Positions 32,135 through 40,956 of a stretch of DNA of 64,000 bases are shown here, piece by piece (within the stretch, counting starts at the first letter, position 1; each line of letters begins with the position of its first letter). The notes below the pieces were generated by a model. It worked only from the letters and a program-made list of their open reading frames with translations. It ran no database searches and had not been told where the DNA came from. The stretch spans positions 1 to 64,000 of the forward strand of contig NZ_VKDF01000005.1 of the NCBI RefSeq assembly GCF_007096355.1, written 5' to 3'. The stretch comes from Paracoccus sp. M683 (GTDB lineage Bacteria > Pseudomonadota > Alphaproteobacteria > Rhodobacterales > Rhodobacteraceae). The translations under genes and the position numbers were made by a program.

Positions 32135-32181
32135 TTGGCAATTGCCAATTATGGCAAGAAAAAATGTTGCATATACAACAT
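32135..32181. promoter_or_regulatory. palindromic operator region upstream of DeoR and Na/Pi transporter genes
   Basis: TTGGCAATTGCCAA (32135-32148) is a perfect 14-bp palindrome, followed by another GGCAA (32153-32157) and by ATGTTG-CATATA-CAACAT (32164-32181), a perfect inverted repeat with a 6-base centre. The region lies in the 149-bp gap between divergent genes. The GGCAA unit is shared with the operator at 27136-27194. Confidence 0.6.
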
Positions 32182-32200
32182 TTCGGTGTTGCTGTGGCGG

Positions 32201-32220
32201 CAGGGCCGTCAACGGCCCTG
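32201..32220 (+). repeat. hairpin in the leader of the Na/Pi transporter gene
   Basis: CAGGGCCGT-CA-ACGGCCCTG is a perfect 9-bp inverted repeat ending 19 bp before the ATG at 32240. As RNA it would close with a loop of four or more bases and could limit ribosome access, since no clear ribosome site is seen. Confidence 0.45.
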
Positions 32221-32239
32221 TGATCACGGATATCGGTGC

Positions 32240-33874
32240 ATGATCCTGTTCATGGTGAATCTGGCCGGGGCGGTGGCCCTGCTGCTTTTCTCGGTGCGGA
32301 TGATCCGAACCGGGGTCGAGCGGGCGTTCATGTCACCGCTGCGGCGGCTGCTGCGCCGGGCGACCGGGTCGCGGTTGCGGGCGGTGGCGGCGGGGGCTGG
32401 CTCGGCGGTGCTGCTGCAAAGCTCGACCGCGGTGGCGATGCTGACGGCGGGTTTCGCAGCCACCGGCACGCTGTCGATCATTGCCGGGGTGGCGCTGATC
32501 CTTGGGGCGGATCTGGGCTCGGCCATTGCCGCGCAGATCCTGCTGTCGCCGATCCATTGGCTTGTGCCGGTGTTGCTGATTCTGGGCGTGACTCTGTTTT
32601 TGAAAGCCGAATCCCGCCGTCCCCGGCAGGCCGGCCGCATTCTTGTCGGCCTTGCGCTGGTGCTGCTGTCACTTTCCCTGATCCGCGAGGCGACCGAGCC
32701 GCTGCGCGACAACCCGCTGGTCGATGCCGTGCTGGGGCGGCTGGGCAGCGATCCGGCCTCGGCCTTTCTGCTGGCGGCGCTGATCACCTATGCGATGCAT
32801 TCCTCGATCGCGGCGGTGCTGATGTTCGTCACCTTCGCCGCGCAGGGGTTGCTGCCCGACAATGCGGCGGCGGCGATGGTGTTGGGTGCCAATCTGGGCG
32901 GGGCGGCCATCCCCTTTGTGCTGACCATGCGTGGCGAGCGGCGGGCGCGGCAGATCATGCTGTCGAACCTGCTACTGCGCGGTGGCGGGGCGGTTGCGCT
33001 GCTGCTGGTGCTGCTGGCCCGGCCCGATCTTCTGGCCTTGCTGGGCGCGGGGGCGGCGCGTCAGGCGATCAACCTGCATCTTGCCTTCAACCTGACGGTT
33101 GCCCTGCTGGCGCTGCCTTTCATCCCTGCCGTGGCGCGGTTGGCCGACGCGCTGCTTCCTGCCGGGCGCGGCAGCGCCGAGGACCGACCAAGCGCGCTGG
33201 ACGAACAGATGCTGTCCAATCCGCCGCAGGCCCTGATCAATGCGCAGCGCGAATTGCTGCGCATGGCCGAGGAAACCCATCTGATGCTGCAACCCGTGCT
33301 GGGCCTGTTCCAGACCTGGGACGGCGCCATCTCTGACCGGATCGCCGCGCGCGAGCAGCAGGTGGACCGGATGCATTATGACATCAAGCTGTATCTCTCG
33401 CGGCTTAGCGAGGCCGATTTGACGGCCGACCAGTCGCGCCGCGCCATGGCGATCACCATGATCGCGAACCATCTGGAAGATGCCGGCGACCAGATTTCGG
33501 CCAATCTGGTCGATCTGGCACGGCGGATGCATCAGCAGGGCGTGGTATTTTCAGCCGACGGGCTGCGCGAATTGACCGATTTTCATGATCGCGTCCTGTC
33601 CAATGCGCGGCTTGCGCTGAACGTGCTGATGACCGCCGACAGCGAAATCGCGCGCCAGCTGATCGAGGAAAAGGACCGCACCCGCGCAGCCGAGCAGGAC
33701 TTGCAGAATGCACATCTGGCGCGGCTGCGGGCCAATAACCGCGCCTCGGTCGAGACGACGAACCTGCATCAGGAAACCGTCCGGGCGTTGAAGCAGGTGA
33801 ATACCGATTTCACCTATGTCGCCTATCCCATCGTCGAAGAGGCCGGCGACCTGCGTGCCAGCCGGCTGGCCTAG
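32240..33874 (+). CDS. Na/Pi cotransporter family protein (NptA type) with PhoU-like domain
   Basis: The 544-residue membrane protein carries the two QSS-type repeats of the family (VLLQSSTAVAMLTAGF near 55-70 and MHSSIAAVLMFVTF near 185-200), about eight hydrophobic segments and a cytoplasmic C-terminal PhoU-like helical domain (about 330-540). It would take up phosphate or a similar anion with sodium. The start at 32240 begins exactly at the first hydrophobic segment. It stands divergent from the second DeoR gene, so it may supply phosphate for the kinase route, but this is only a guess. Confidence 0.88.
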   Translation: MILFMVNLAGAVALLLFSVRMIRTGVERAFMSPLRRLLRRATGSRLRAVAAGAGSAVLLQSSTAVAMLTAGFAATGTLSIIAGVALILGADLGSAIAAQILLSPIHWLVPVLLILGVTLFLKAESRRPRQAGRILVGLALVLLSLSLIREATEPLRDNPLVDAVLGRLGSDPASAFLLAALITYAMHSSIAAVLMFVTFAAQGLLPDNAAAAMVLGANLGGAAIPFVLTMRGERRARQIMLSNLLLRGGGAVALLLVLLARPDLLALLGAGAARQAINLHLAFNLTVALLALPFIPAVARLADALLPAGRGSAEDRPSALDEQMLSNPPQALINAQRELLRMAEETHLMLQPVLGLFQTWDGAISDRIAAREQQVDRMHYDIKLYLSRLSEADLTADQSRRAMAITMIANHLEDAGDQISANLVDLARRMHQQGVVFSADGLRELTDFHDRVLSNARLALNVLMTADSEIARQLIEEKDRTRAAEQDLQNAHLARLRANNRASVETTNLHQETVRALKQVNTDFTYVAYPIVEEAGDLRASRLA

Positions 33875-33908
33875 CGGCATCGCCCGCCCGCCCGCCCGGT
33901 CGCCGCCG

Positions 33909-34739
33909 TCACGGCCATGCCGCATAGGATGGCGCGGGTTCTGCCCGCCGTGCCATCCTTCGCCGATAGCGTGATGGCGGCTCGCCCTGCATCCTGTTGA
34001 AAAATCGGTTGAAATAGGCCGGGTCGGTGAACCCGAGGCGAAAGCCGACCTGTGACACCGGCAGGCCGGAATGGGTCAGCAGCTGCACGGCCTCGCGCAG
34101 CAGCGCCTCGTGCAGCCAGGCTTGCGGCGATTTGCCGGTGGCGCGGCGGACGGCGGCGGCAAGCCGGTCGCGGGTGACGCCAAGCGCATCGGCGTAATCG
34201 CCGACCTGCCAATGATCGCGCAGATGCAGACCCGCCAGCCGGATAAAGCCCTGCACCAGGCCGCCGGGCACCGCATCGGGTCGCGCGCGCCCCTCTTTTG
34301 CAGCGCGCCACAGGCAGATCATCAACATGGCGATCAGATGCTGGGCCATCATGCCGGCACCCGGCGCGTCCTCGCCCAGTTCACGGCGCAACTCGGCCAT
34401 ACGGTCGGTGGTGGCGGTCTGGGCAGTGCCAAGGGTGGCCGACAGATCGGTCCGCAGCAGCAGCGCCATTTCCTCGCCAAAGGCGCTGGCGGGCATGGCG
34501 GTGGACAGCGCGCCCTGGGACAAAAGCAGGATCTCGCCCCGGCTGCCTGGCGACAGGCGCAGCTCGCCGGCCGCTCCGGGTGCCAGCCAGAACAGGCGCG
34601 GCGCCTCGAACCGCATGTTGCCACCGTCACGCCGCACATCCCCGCGGCCGGCATCCAGAACCACCAGACAGGCCAGGCGCGCGCCGATCCCATAGGTGGT
34701 CTCGGACAGGGGGCTGCGCACCTGAATCGGCATCAGCAT
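33909..34739 (-). CDS. AraC-family transcriptional regulator
   Basis: The protein has a C-terminal double HTH typical of AraC/XylS regulators (about residues 175-270 of this version): QVGDYADALGVTRDRLAAAVRRATG and the second helix pair ending LGFTDPAYFNRFFNRMQGEPPSRYRRR. The N-terminal half is a cupin-like sensor. The frame is open to 34910, but the stretch before 34739 is AT-rich and non-coding in character. I chose the ATG at 34739 (276 residues), with 34733 also possible. It is divergent from the ABC-transporter operon and probably regulates it. Confidence 0.78.
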   Translation of the reverse strand: MLMPIQVRSPLSETTYGIGARLACLVVLDAGRGDVRRDGGNMRFEAPRLFWLAPGAAGELRLSPGSRGEILLLSQGALSTAMPASAFGEEMALLLRTDLSATLGTAQTATTDRMAELRRELGEDAPGAGMMAQHLIAMLMICLWRAAKEGRARPDAVPGGLVQGFIRLAGLHLRDHWQVGDYADALGVTRDRLAAAVRRATGKSPQAWLHEALLREAVQLLTHSGLPVSQVGFRLGFTDPAYFNRFFNRMQGEPPSRYRRRMARRAEPAPSYAAWP

Positions 34740-34820
34740 GGGTGCGGCAGGACGAGGGTGATGCGGCTCTGACAAGAGGTCTCTAATGGCGAAATGCGAC
34801 GTATTGGTCCAATTATTAAT

Positions 34821-34849
34821 ATTATAAGTGCATTTTATGAAGCTAAGAA
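34821..34849 (-). promoter_or_regulatory. candidate promoter of the AraC gene
   Basis: On the minus strand a perfect TATAAT (34826-34821) is preceded at 17 bp by TTCTTA (34849-34844). It lies in the most AT-rich part of the 209-bp gap between the AraC gene and the ABC operon. The rest of the gap probably holds the promoter of the plus-strand operon, which I cannot place. Confidence 0.35.
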
Positions 34850-34948
34850 AGCGCCTAGCCTTATTTCCAGGGCGGCCGTGCCCGACCGGGGGGGGAAGGT
34901 GTGCGGCCACCCAACAATGATGCCCAAGGTATCAATCGGAGGATAGAA

Positions 34949-36160
34949 ATGACGATGACATCACGACGCGCCCTGCTTGGGGCGTTGCCGATGACGATTG
35001 CGCTGTCCCTGGCCCTGCCGGGAGTTGGTGCCGCGCAGGACGTGGTGCGGATCGGCTATGCCGTGGCCAAAAGCGGACCCAATGCAACGGGCGCTGGCAT
35101 CACCACCATTCCGAACTATCAGATGTGGGTGGCCGAGGTGAATGCCCAGGGCGGGCTGGAAATGCCCGATGGCAGCCGCCGGATGATCGAGGTGGTGGAA
35201 TATGACGACCGCTCGAATACCGAGGATCTGGTCCGCGCCATTGCCCGGCTTGCCGAACAGGACAAGGTAGATCTGATCCTGCCGCCATGGGGAACCGGGC
35301 CGAACCTGGCCATTGCGCCGCTGATGGACAAGGCCGGCTATCCGCATCTGGCGGTCACCTCGGTCACTGACAAGGCGCCGGAATTTGCCGACCGGTGGAA
35401 GCGGTCCTTCTGGATGCTGGGCGGCGGGCATGACTATGCCGAGGCGCTGGTCCAGACGCTTGTGGCCGCGCGCGAGGCCGGGCAGATCAACGATCAGGTT
35501 GCGATGATCTCGGTCGCGGACGGGTTCGGCATCGACCTGGTCAGCGCCGCCCGCCCGGCCTTTGAAGCGGCCGGCTTCACCCTTGCCTATGACGAGACCT
35601 ATCCACTGGGCACCTCGGACTTCGCGGCGATCATGAACGAGGTTCAACGCTCGGGCGCCGACAGTTTCGTGGCCTTTTCCTATCCGCCGGGCAGCTTCGG
35701 CGTGACCAAGCAGGCGCAGACCATGGGTTATAATCCCAAGGTCTTTTACGTCGGCGTCGGCGGGGCTTTCCCGAATTTCCCACAGGTCGCGGGTGGCAAG
35801 GCCGGGGGCGTGATGTCCATCGGTGGCGTCGACTCGGCTTCGCCCGCCATTCAGGATTATTTCCAGCGCCATACCGACAGCGCGGGCAGCCCGCCCGACA
35901 GCTGGGCCAGCGCCGTGACCTATGCCTCGCTTGAGGTGCTGGAACAGGCGGTCCAGCGGGTTGGGCTGGATCATCAGGCGCTGGCGCAGGAAATCGCCAC
36001 CGGGACGTTTCAGACCGTCGTGGGCGATCTGAAGATGCAGGACAATCAGCTGCGCGACCTGTGGTGGGTCGGCCAGTGGCAGGGCGACAAATTCGTCGCC
36101 GTCAACCCGGCCGAGCGTCAGGGCGCGACAGCCCCCGTCATCCCCAAGCCCGAATGGTAA
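34949..36160 (+). CDS. ABC transporter substrate-binding protein (branched-chain/aromatic-acid type)
   Basis: The 403-residue periplasmic binding protein (LivJ-type fold) has an N-terminal signal TSRRALLGALPMTIALSLALPGVGAAQ with two arginines. The cleavage site is near residue 30. The mature part opens with VVRIGYAVAKSGPNATGAG, the ligand-binding start typical of this family. It has a strong GGAGG before the ATG at 34949. The permease and ATPase genes follow in order. The local enzymes (aromatic-aldehyde-type ALDH, ThDP decarboxylase) suggest an aromatic or keto acid cargo. The ligand is inferred. Confidence 0.9.
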   Translation: MTMTSRRALLGALPMTIALSLALPGVGAAQDVVRIGYAVAKSGPNATGAGITTIPNYQMWVAEVNAQGGLEMPDGSRRMIEVVEYDDRSNTEDLVRAIARLAEQDKVDLILPPWGTGPNLAIAPLMDKAGYPHLAVTSVTDKAPEFADRWKRSFWMLGGGHDYAEALVQTLVAAREAGQINDQVAMISVADGFGIDLVSAARPAFEAAGFTLAYDETYPLGTSDFAAIMNEVQRSGADSFVAFSYPPGSFGVTKQAQTMGYNPKVFYVGVGGAFPNFPQVAGGKAGGVMSIGGVDSASPAIQDYFQRHTDSAGSPPDSWASAVTYASLEVLEQAVQRVGLDHQALAQEIATGTFQTVVGDLKMQDNQLRDLWWVGQWQGDKFVAVNPAERQGATAPVIPKPEW

Positions 36161-36171
36161 CAGGCCGGGGC

Positions 36172-36192
36172 CGGGCGCGTGCCGCGTGCCCG
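36172..36192 (+). repeat. hairpin after the ABC binding-protein gene
   Basis: CGGGCGCG-TGCCG-CGTGCCCG forms an 8-bp stem (one G-U pair) with a 5-base loop, beginning 12 bp after the binding-protein stop and ending before the first permease gene. It is the third such hairpin after a solute-binding-protein gene in this window. Confidence 0.45.
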
Positions 36193-36217
36193 TCCGCCCC
36201 GCCTGCGAGGAACTGAC

Positions 36218-37087
36218 ATGCTTGCTTCGACACTTGCGCTGGGGATTATCCTTGGCGGCACCTATGCGCTGTTGGCCATGGGCCTGACCCTGCAATACGG
36301 CATCGCCCGGATCCTGAACCTTGCCTATGGCGAGTTCATGCTGCTGTCCTGCTTTGTGGTGACGGGGCTGTTCACGGCCTGGGGCATCGGCCCGCTGCTG
36401 GGGTTGCTGGTGGTCACGCCGGCAGGCTATGCGCTGGGCTGGCTGGTCCATGCCGGCATGATGAGCCCGCTGTTGCGGCGCGGCGATGCCGGCCGGCTGG
36501 AGGTCGACACCATCCTGGCCACATTCGGGCTGCTGTTCGTGTTGCAGGGGATCATGCTGATCGTCTTTGGCAGCGATTTCACATCCTACAGCTATCTCGA
36601 TCAGGGCGTATCGCTGCTGGGGGTGACGGTGGCGGCCAACAGGCTGGTTGCGCTGGCGGTTTCGCTGGCCATCGGGCTGGGACTTTATGCGGTGCTGATG
36701 CGCAGCAATTGGGGCCGGGCGATGCGCGCCGTGGCGCTGGCGCCGCAAAGCGCCTGGCTGGTCGGCATCGACGTGGACCGGATGGGCAGACAGGGATTTG
36801 CGCTGGGCGGCGCGCTGGCCGCCGCGGGCGGGGCGCTGGTTTCCATGTTCCTGACCTTCTCGGCTGCTGATGGCGTGGTGTTCACCATGAAGGCCCTGAT
36901 CGTGGTCATCATGGGCGGTGTGGGCAATGTGCTGGGCGCGCTGGTGGCGGGGCTGCTGCTGGGGCTGGCCGAGGTCTTAGTCGCCGCTTTCATCGACCCC
37001 GGACTGACGCTGGCCGCGACCTATGCGCTGTTTCTGGTCGTGTTGCTGTGGCGGCCGACGGGGCTGTTCGGCCGGGTGGGGGGCTAG
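36218..37087 (+). CDS. ABC transporter permease, LivH family
   Basis: The 289-residue membrane protein has about eight hydrophobic segments. It shows LILGGTYALLAMGLTLQYGIARILNLAYGEFMLL at its start, the hallmark of LivH-type permeases, and KALIVVIMGGVGNVLGALVAGLLLGLAEVL, the EAA-like loop that contacts the ATPase. It starts with ATG at 36218 after GCGAGG. It pairs with the LivM-type permease 3 bp downstream. Confidence 0.93.
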   Translation: MLASTLALGIILGGTYALLAMGLTLQYGIARILNLAYGEFMLLSCFVVTGLFTAWGIGPLLGLLVVTPAGYALGWLVHAGMMSPLLRRGDAGRLEVDTILATFGLLFVLQGIMLIVFGSDFTSYSYLDQGVSLLGVTVAANRLVALAVSLAIGLGLYAVLMRSNWGRAMRAVALAPQSAWLVGIDVDRMGRQGFALGGALAAAGGALVSMFLTFSAADGVVFTMKALIVVIMGGVGNVLGALVAGLLLGLAEVLVAAFIDPGLTLAATYALFLVVLLWRPTGLFGRVGG

Positions 37088-37090
37088 GCC

Positions 37091-38008
37091 ATGGGATATG
37101 TTTTTTCCGCAATCGCCTTTGCCCTCTTGGCCGTGCTGCCGCTGTTTGCGGGGGATTATGGCACCGGGCTGCTGGTCGGGCTGATGGGCTATGTCGTGCT
37201 GGCCAGTGCCTGGGCGCTGTTTTCGGGGCCGACGCGCTATGTCTCGCTGGCGACGGTCGCCTTCTTTGGCGTGGGTGCCTATGTCGTGGCCGTGCTGAAC
37301 GAGGTGCTGCCCTATCCGGTGGTGCTGTTCTGTGCTGCGCTGACCGGGGCCGGGATGGCGCTGGTCGTGGGGCTGTCGACACTGCGGCTTGCGGGGATCT
37401 ATTTCGTCATCTTCACCTTCGGCCTGGCCGAGCTGGTGCGCCAGCTGATCACCTGGTTCGAGGTCAACGTGACCGGCACCCTGGGCCGCTATATCTTTCT
37501 GGATCTGACGGCGCGCGACATTTATTGGCAGCTGCTGGCGCTGGCCGTGCTGACATTGGGCGCGGGCTGGTGGATCAGGCGGTCACGGCTGGGGCTGGCG
37601 CTGCGGGTGATCGGCGATGACGAGGTGGTTGCCGCCCATGCCGGCATCCCGGTGGCGCGGACCAAGCTGGTGCTGTTCGTCATCTCGGCCACGATCATCA
37701 CTTTGGTCGGCGCCGTGCAGGCCCCGCGTTGGGTCTATGTCGAGCCCTCGATCGTGTTCAACCCGACGGTCAGTTTTCTGACGGTGATCATGGCGCTGCT
37801 TGGCGGGGCCAACCGGCTGTGGGGCCCGGTCGCCGGTGCCGTACCGCTATTTCTGCTGTTCGAATGGCTGTCGGCACGGTTCCCCGATCATTTCTCGATC
37901 CTGCTGGGGCTGATGTTCCTGGCCGTGGTCTATGCGCTGCCCGATGGCGTGCTGGCCGCGTTGGAACGTATCCGCCGACCGTCCGTGCTGAAGGAGACCA
38001 AGGCATGA
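37091..38008 (+). CDS. ABC transporter permease, LivM family
   Basis: The 305-residue membrane protein of the LivM type has the YVSLATVAFFGVGAYVVAV segment and the VIGDDEVVAAHAGIPVARTKLVLFVISA coupling loop, then a second hydrophobic half with PTVSFLTVIMALLGGANRLWGPVAGA. The C-terminus overlaps the ATPase start (ATGA at 38005-38008). It forms the membrane core with the LivH-type protein. Confidence 0.93.
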   Translation: MGYVFSAIAFALLAVLPLFAGDYGTGLLVGLMGYVVLASAWALFSGPTRYVSLATVAFFGVGAYVVAVLNEVLPYPVVLFCAALTGAGMALVVGLSTLRLAGIYFVIFTFGLAELVRQLITWFEVNVTGTLGRYIFLDLTARDIYWQLLALAVLTLGAGWWIRRSRLGLALRVIGDDEVVAAHAGIPVARTKLVLFVISATIITLVGAVQAPRWVYVEPSIVFNPTVSFLTVIMALLGGANRLWGPVAGAVPLFLLFEWLSARFPDHFSILLGLMFLAVVYALPDGVLAALERIRRPSVLKETKA

Positions 38009-38730
38009 TCCTTGAAACGCAGGGGCTGACAAAACGCTTTGGCGGGCTGGTCGCGGTCGATGGCGTGTCGCTGGCGGTGCGGCCGGGCGAGGTGCTGGGG
38101 CTGCTGGGGCCGAACGGCTCGGGCAAGACGACGCTTTTGAACCTGATCTCGGGGGCGTTGCGGCCCTCGGGCGGAGGGCTGCGGATCGGCGGGCACGACA
38201 TGACCGGCGCGCGGCCGGACCGGATCGCGCGGGCTGGCGTTGCGCGGACCTTTCAGCTGGTGCGCATCCTGCCTTCGCTGACGCTGAAGGAAAATGTGAT
38301 GGTGCCCGCGGCCTATGGGCCGGACCGGCTGTGGGGTGATCTGCTGGCGGCGCGGGTGCGCGATTGCCTGTCGGCCGTCGGGCTGGACGCACGGGCGGAT
38401 CAAAGCGCGGGCGATCTGACCTATATCGACCAGAAGCGGCTGGAATTGGCCCGAGCGCTGGCAGCCCGACCGCGCCTGTTGCTGCTGGATGAATGGCTGG
38501 CCGGGCTGAACCCGACCGAGCTGCAAGACGGCATCGCCCTGATCCGCAAGCTGTCGGGCGACGGGCTGACCATCATCATGGTCGAACATATCATAGACGC
38601 CGTGCGCGCCCTGTGCCCGCGATCAGTGGTGATGAATTCGGGCCGGCTGATCGCGGATGGCCCCACCTCCGAGGCGCTTGCGGACCGTCATGTCATCGCC
38701 GCCTATCTGGGAGAGGATGCCGATGCTTGA
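38005..38730 (+). CDS. ABC transporter ATP-binding protein, LivG family
   Basis: The 241-residue ATPase has Walker A GPNGSGKTT (about 36-44), the Q-loop in ARTFQLVRILP, Walker B LLLLDEWLAGLNP and the H-loop IIMVEH. The signature motif reads LTYIDQKR instead of LSGGQ-like sequence, so its central glycines are missing. Similar YxDQ forms occur in LivG proteins, and the partner subunit retains a normal signature. It overlaps the last 4 bp of the permease gene. Confidence 0.92.
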   Translation: MILETQGLTKRFGGLVAVDGVSLAVRPGEVLGLLGPNGSGKTTLLNLISGALRPSGGGLRIGGHDMTGARPDRIARAGVARTFQLVRILPSLTLKENVMVPAAYGPDRLWGDLLAARVRDCLSAVGLDARADQSAGDLTYIDQKRLELARALAARPRLLLLDEWLAGLNPTELQDGIALIRKLSGDGLTIIMVEHIIDAVRALCPRSVVMNSGRLIADGPTSEALADRHVIAAYLGEDADA

Positions 38731-39442
38731 GATCGAGAATCTCGCCGTCAGCTATGGCATGCACCGGGCGCTGGACGGGGTAAGCATGCGGGTCGGGCGC
38801 GGCGAATGCGTGGTGATCCTTGGCGCCAACGGGGCGGGAAAATCGTCGCTGCTGAAGGCGGTGGGTGGCATTGTGCCGGCCATCGGCGGGACGATCCGGC
38901 ACGAGGGCGCCGACATGGCCCCCGTGCCGCCCTTTGCCATGGTCGAGCGCGGCATCGCGCTGGTCCCCGAGGGGCGCGGAGTCTTTAGCCGGATGAACGT
39001 GGCCGACAACCTTGCGCTTGGCGCCCATCCGGCGCGTGCACGCGAGGGGGCCGACCGCCGCCGGGCCGAGGTTCTGGCCCTGTTTCCGCGTCTGGCCGAC
39101 CGCTCGCGCCAGATCGTCGGCACCATGTCGGGGGGCGAGCAGCAGATGGTCGCCATCGCCCGCGCGCTGATGAGCAAGCCCGACCTTCTGCTGCTGGACG
39201 AACCCAGCCTTGGGCTGGCGCCCATCGTGGTGAAAGAGGTGTTCGCCGCGCTGGCCCGGATCCGCGAGACCGGGCTGACGCTGGTGATCGTGGAACAGAA
39301 TGTGCGCGCCACGCTGCGGCTGGCCACACGCGGCTATCTGCTGGAGGCAGGGCGCGTCGTGGGCGAGGGCACGGCGCAGCAGTTACAGAATGACCCGGCC
39401 GTGCAGCGGGCATTTCTGGGAGGAGTTGCGGCGGGGGCGTAA
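38723..39442 (+). CDS. ABC transporter ATP-binding protein, LivF family
   Basis: The 239-residue ATPase has Walker A GANGAGKSS (about 35-43), a normal signature MSGGEQQMVAIARAL, Walker B LLLLDEPSLGLAP and the H-loop (VIVEQN, with Gln in the LivF manner). It starts 8 bp inside the LivG-type gene with GAGAGG upstream. It completes the five-gene importer, and the next gene, an aldehyde dehydrogenase, follows after 51 bp. Confidence 0.94.
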   Translation: MLEIENLAVSYGMHRALDGVSMRVGRGECVVILGANGAGKSSLLKAVGGIVPAIGGTIRHEGADMAPVPPFAMVERGIALVPEGRGVFSRMNVADNLALGAHPARAREGADRRRAEVLALFPRLADRSRQIVGTMSGGEQQMVAIARALMSKPDLLLLDEPSLGLAPIVVKEVFAALARIRETGLTLVIVEQNVRATLRLATRGYLLEAGRVVGEGTAQQLQNDPAVQRAFLGGVAAGA

Positions 39443-39493
39443 GCAACTGGCACCGACCCCGCCATTGCAGTGAGTGGAAAGAAAGGAATATCT

Positions 39494-40942
39494 GTGGAAA
39501 GTCTGAACCTGTTTATCAATGGCGAACATGTAAGCGCCGAGAATGAGCGCGTTTTTGAACGCGCCAACCCGATCACAGGTCAGGTCGCGACCCGCGCGGC
39601 AGCCGCCAGCAAGGCCGATGCGATCCGCGCGGTCGATGCCGCCGCCGCTGCCTTTCCGGGTTGGGCCGCCGTTCCGCCCGGCCAGCGTCGCCGCATGCTG
39701 CTGAAGGCGGCCGAGGCACTGGAGGGTCGGGGCGATGACATCGTTGCCGCAATGAAGGCCGAGATCGGCGCGACCGAGTCCTGGGCGCGGTTCAATGTCA
39801 TGCTGGCCACCGAAATGCTGATCGAGGCGGCAAGCCTGTGCACCCAGATCAAGGGCGAGATCCTGCCCACCAACCGCCCCGGCTCGACCGCCTATGCGGT
39901 GCGCCAGCCGGCGGGGGTGGTGCTGGCCATGGCCCCCTGGAACGCGCCGGTCATTCTGGGCGTGCGCTCGATCGCGACGCCCCTGGCCTGCGGCAATACG
40001 GTGGTGATGAAAACCTCGGAACTGTGCCCCCGCACCCATGCGCTGATCCTGGAAGCCGTGGCCGAGGCCGGGCTGCCCAAGGGCGTGGTGAATGCCATCT
40101 CGAACGCACCCGAGGATGCGGCCGAACTGGTCGAGACGCTGGTTGCACAGCCCGCCGTGCGCCGGGTGAATTTCACCGGCTCGACCCGCGTGGGCCGGAT
40201 CATCGCGGAACTGTGCGGCCGGCATCTTAAGCCGGCGCTGCTGGAACTGGGCGGCAAGGCGCCCTTCATCGTGCTGGATGATGCCGATATCGACGCGGCG
40301 GTTGCGGCGGCCGGTTTCGGGGCCTTCATGAACCAGGGCCAGATCTGCATGTCGACCGAACGCATCATCGTGATGGACGCCATCGCCGATGATTTCGTGG
40401 CGGCCTTTGCCCGCAAGGTCGAAAGCCTGCCCGCCGGCAACCCGGACGAGGCGCGCGCGCCTCTGGGCAGTCTGGTGAACAGCGCCGCCGCCGACCGCAT
40501 CCGCGACCTGACGCTGGATGCCGTGACCAAGGGCGCGCGGCTGATCGGCGGGGGCGGCGATGGCACCTTGCTGAACGCCGCCGCGCTGGACGGGGTGACC
40601 CCCTCGATGCGGCTTTATGCCGAGGAAAGCTTTGGCCCGGTCGCCGCGATCATCCGCGTGGGCAGCGTTGACGAGGCCGTCCGCGTCGCGAATGAAAGCG
40701 ATTTCGGCCTGTCCGCCGCCGTGTTCGGGCACGACCAAAGCCGCGCATTGGCCGTCGCCAAGCGCATCGAAAGCGGGATCTGCCATGTGAACGGCCCCAC
40801 CGTTCATGACGAGGCGCAAATGCCCTTTGGTGGCATGAAGGAAAGCGGCTACGGTCGTTTCGGCGGCATTTGGGGGGTGAACGAATTTACCGAACTTCGC
40901 TGGATCACCACGCAAGATGGCGATCTGCATTACCCGATCTGA
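39494..40942 (+). CDS. aromatic-aldehyde-type NAD-dependent aldehyde dehydrogenase
   Basis: The 482-residue ALDH has MAPWNAPVILGVRS, GSTRVGRIIAE (cofactor loop), the catalytic Glu in LELGGKAPFIVLDD, the nucleophile in MNQGQICMSTERII and GGMKESGYGRFGG at the end. This pattern fits the vanillin/salicylaldehyde/benzaldehyde dehydrogenase group. The GTG at 39494 is preferred because AAAGGA precedes it; a GTG at 39470 adds eight residues. Next to a ThDP decarboxylase-like gene it could oxidise the aldehyde that enzyme releases. Confidence 0.87.
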   Translation: MESLNLFINGEHVSAENERVFERANPITGQVATRAAAASKADAIRAVDAAAAAFPGWAAVPPGQRRRMLLKAAEALEGRGDDIVAAMKAEIGATESWARFNVMLATEMLIEAASLCTQIKGEILPTNRPGSTAYAVRQPAGVVLAMAPWNAPVILGVRSIATPLACGNTVVMKTSELCPRTHALILEAVAEAGLPKGVVNAISNAPEDAAELVETLVAQPAVRRVNFTGSTRVGRIIAELCGRHLKPALLELGGKAPFIVLDDADIDAAVAAAGFGAFMNQGQICMSTERIIVMDAIADDFVAAFARKVESLPAGNPDEARAPLGSLVNSAAADRIRDLTLDAVTKGARLIGGGGDGTLLNAAALDGVTPSMRLYAEESFGPVAAIIRVGSVDEAVRVANESDFGLSAAVFGHDQSRALAVAKRIESGICHVNGPTVHDEAQMPFGGMKESGYGRFGGIWGVNEFTELRWITTQDGDLHYPI

Positions 40943-40956
40943 CAAGGGAGGAGACG

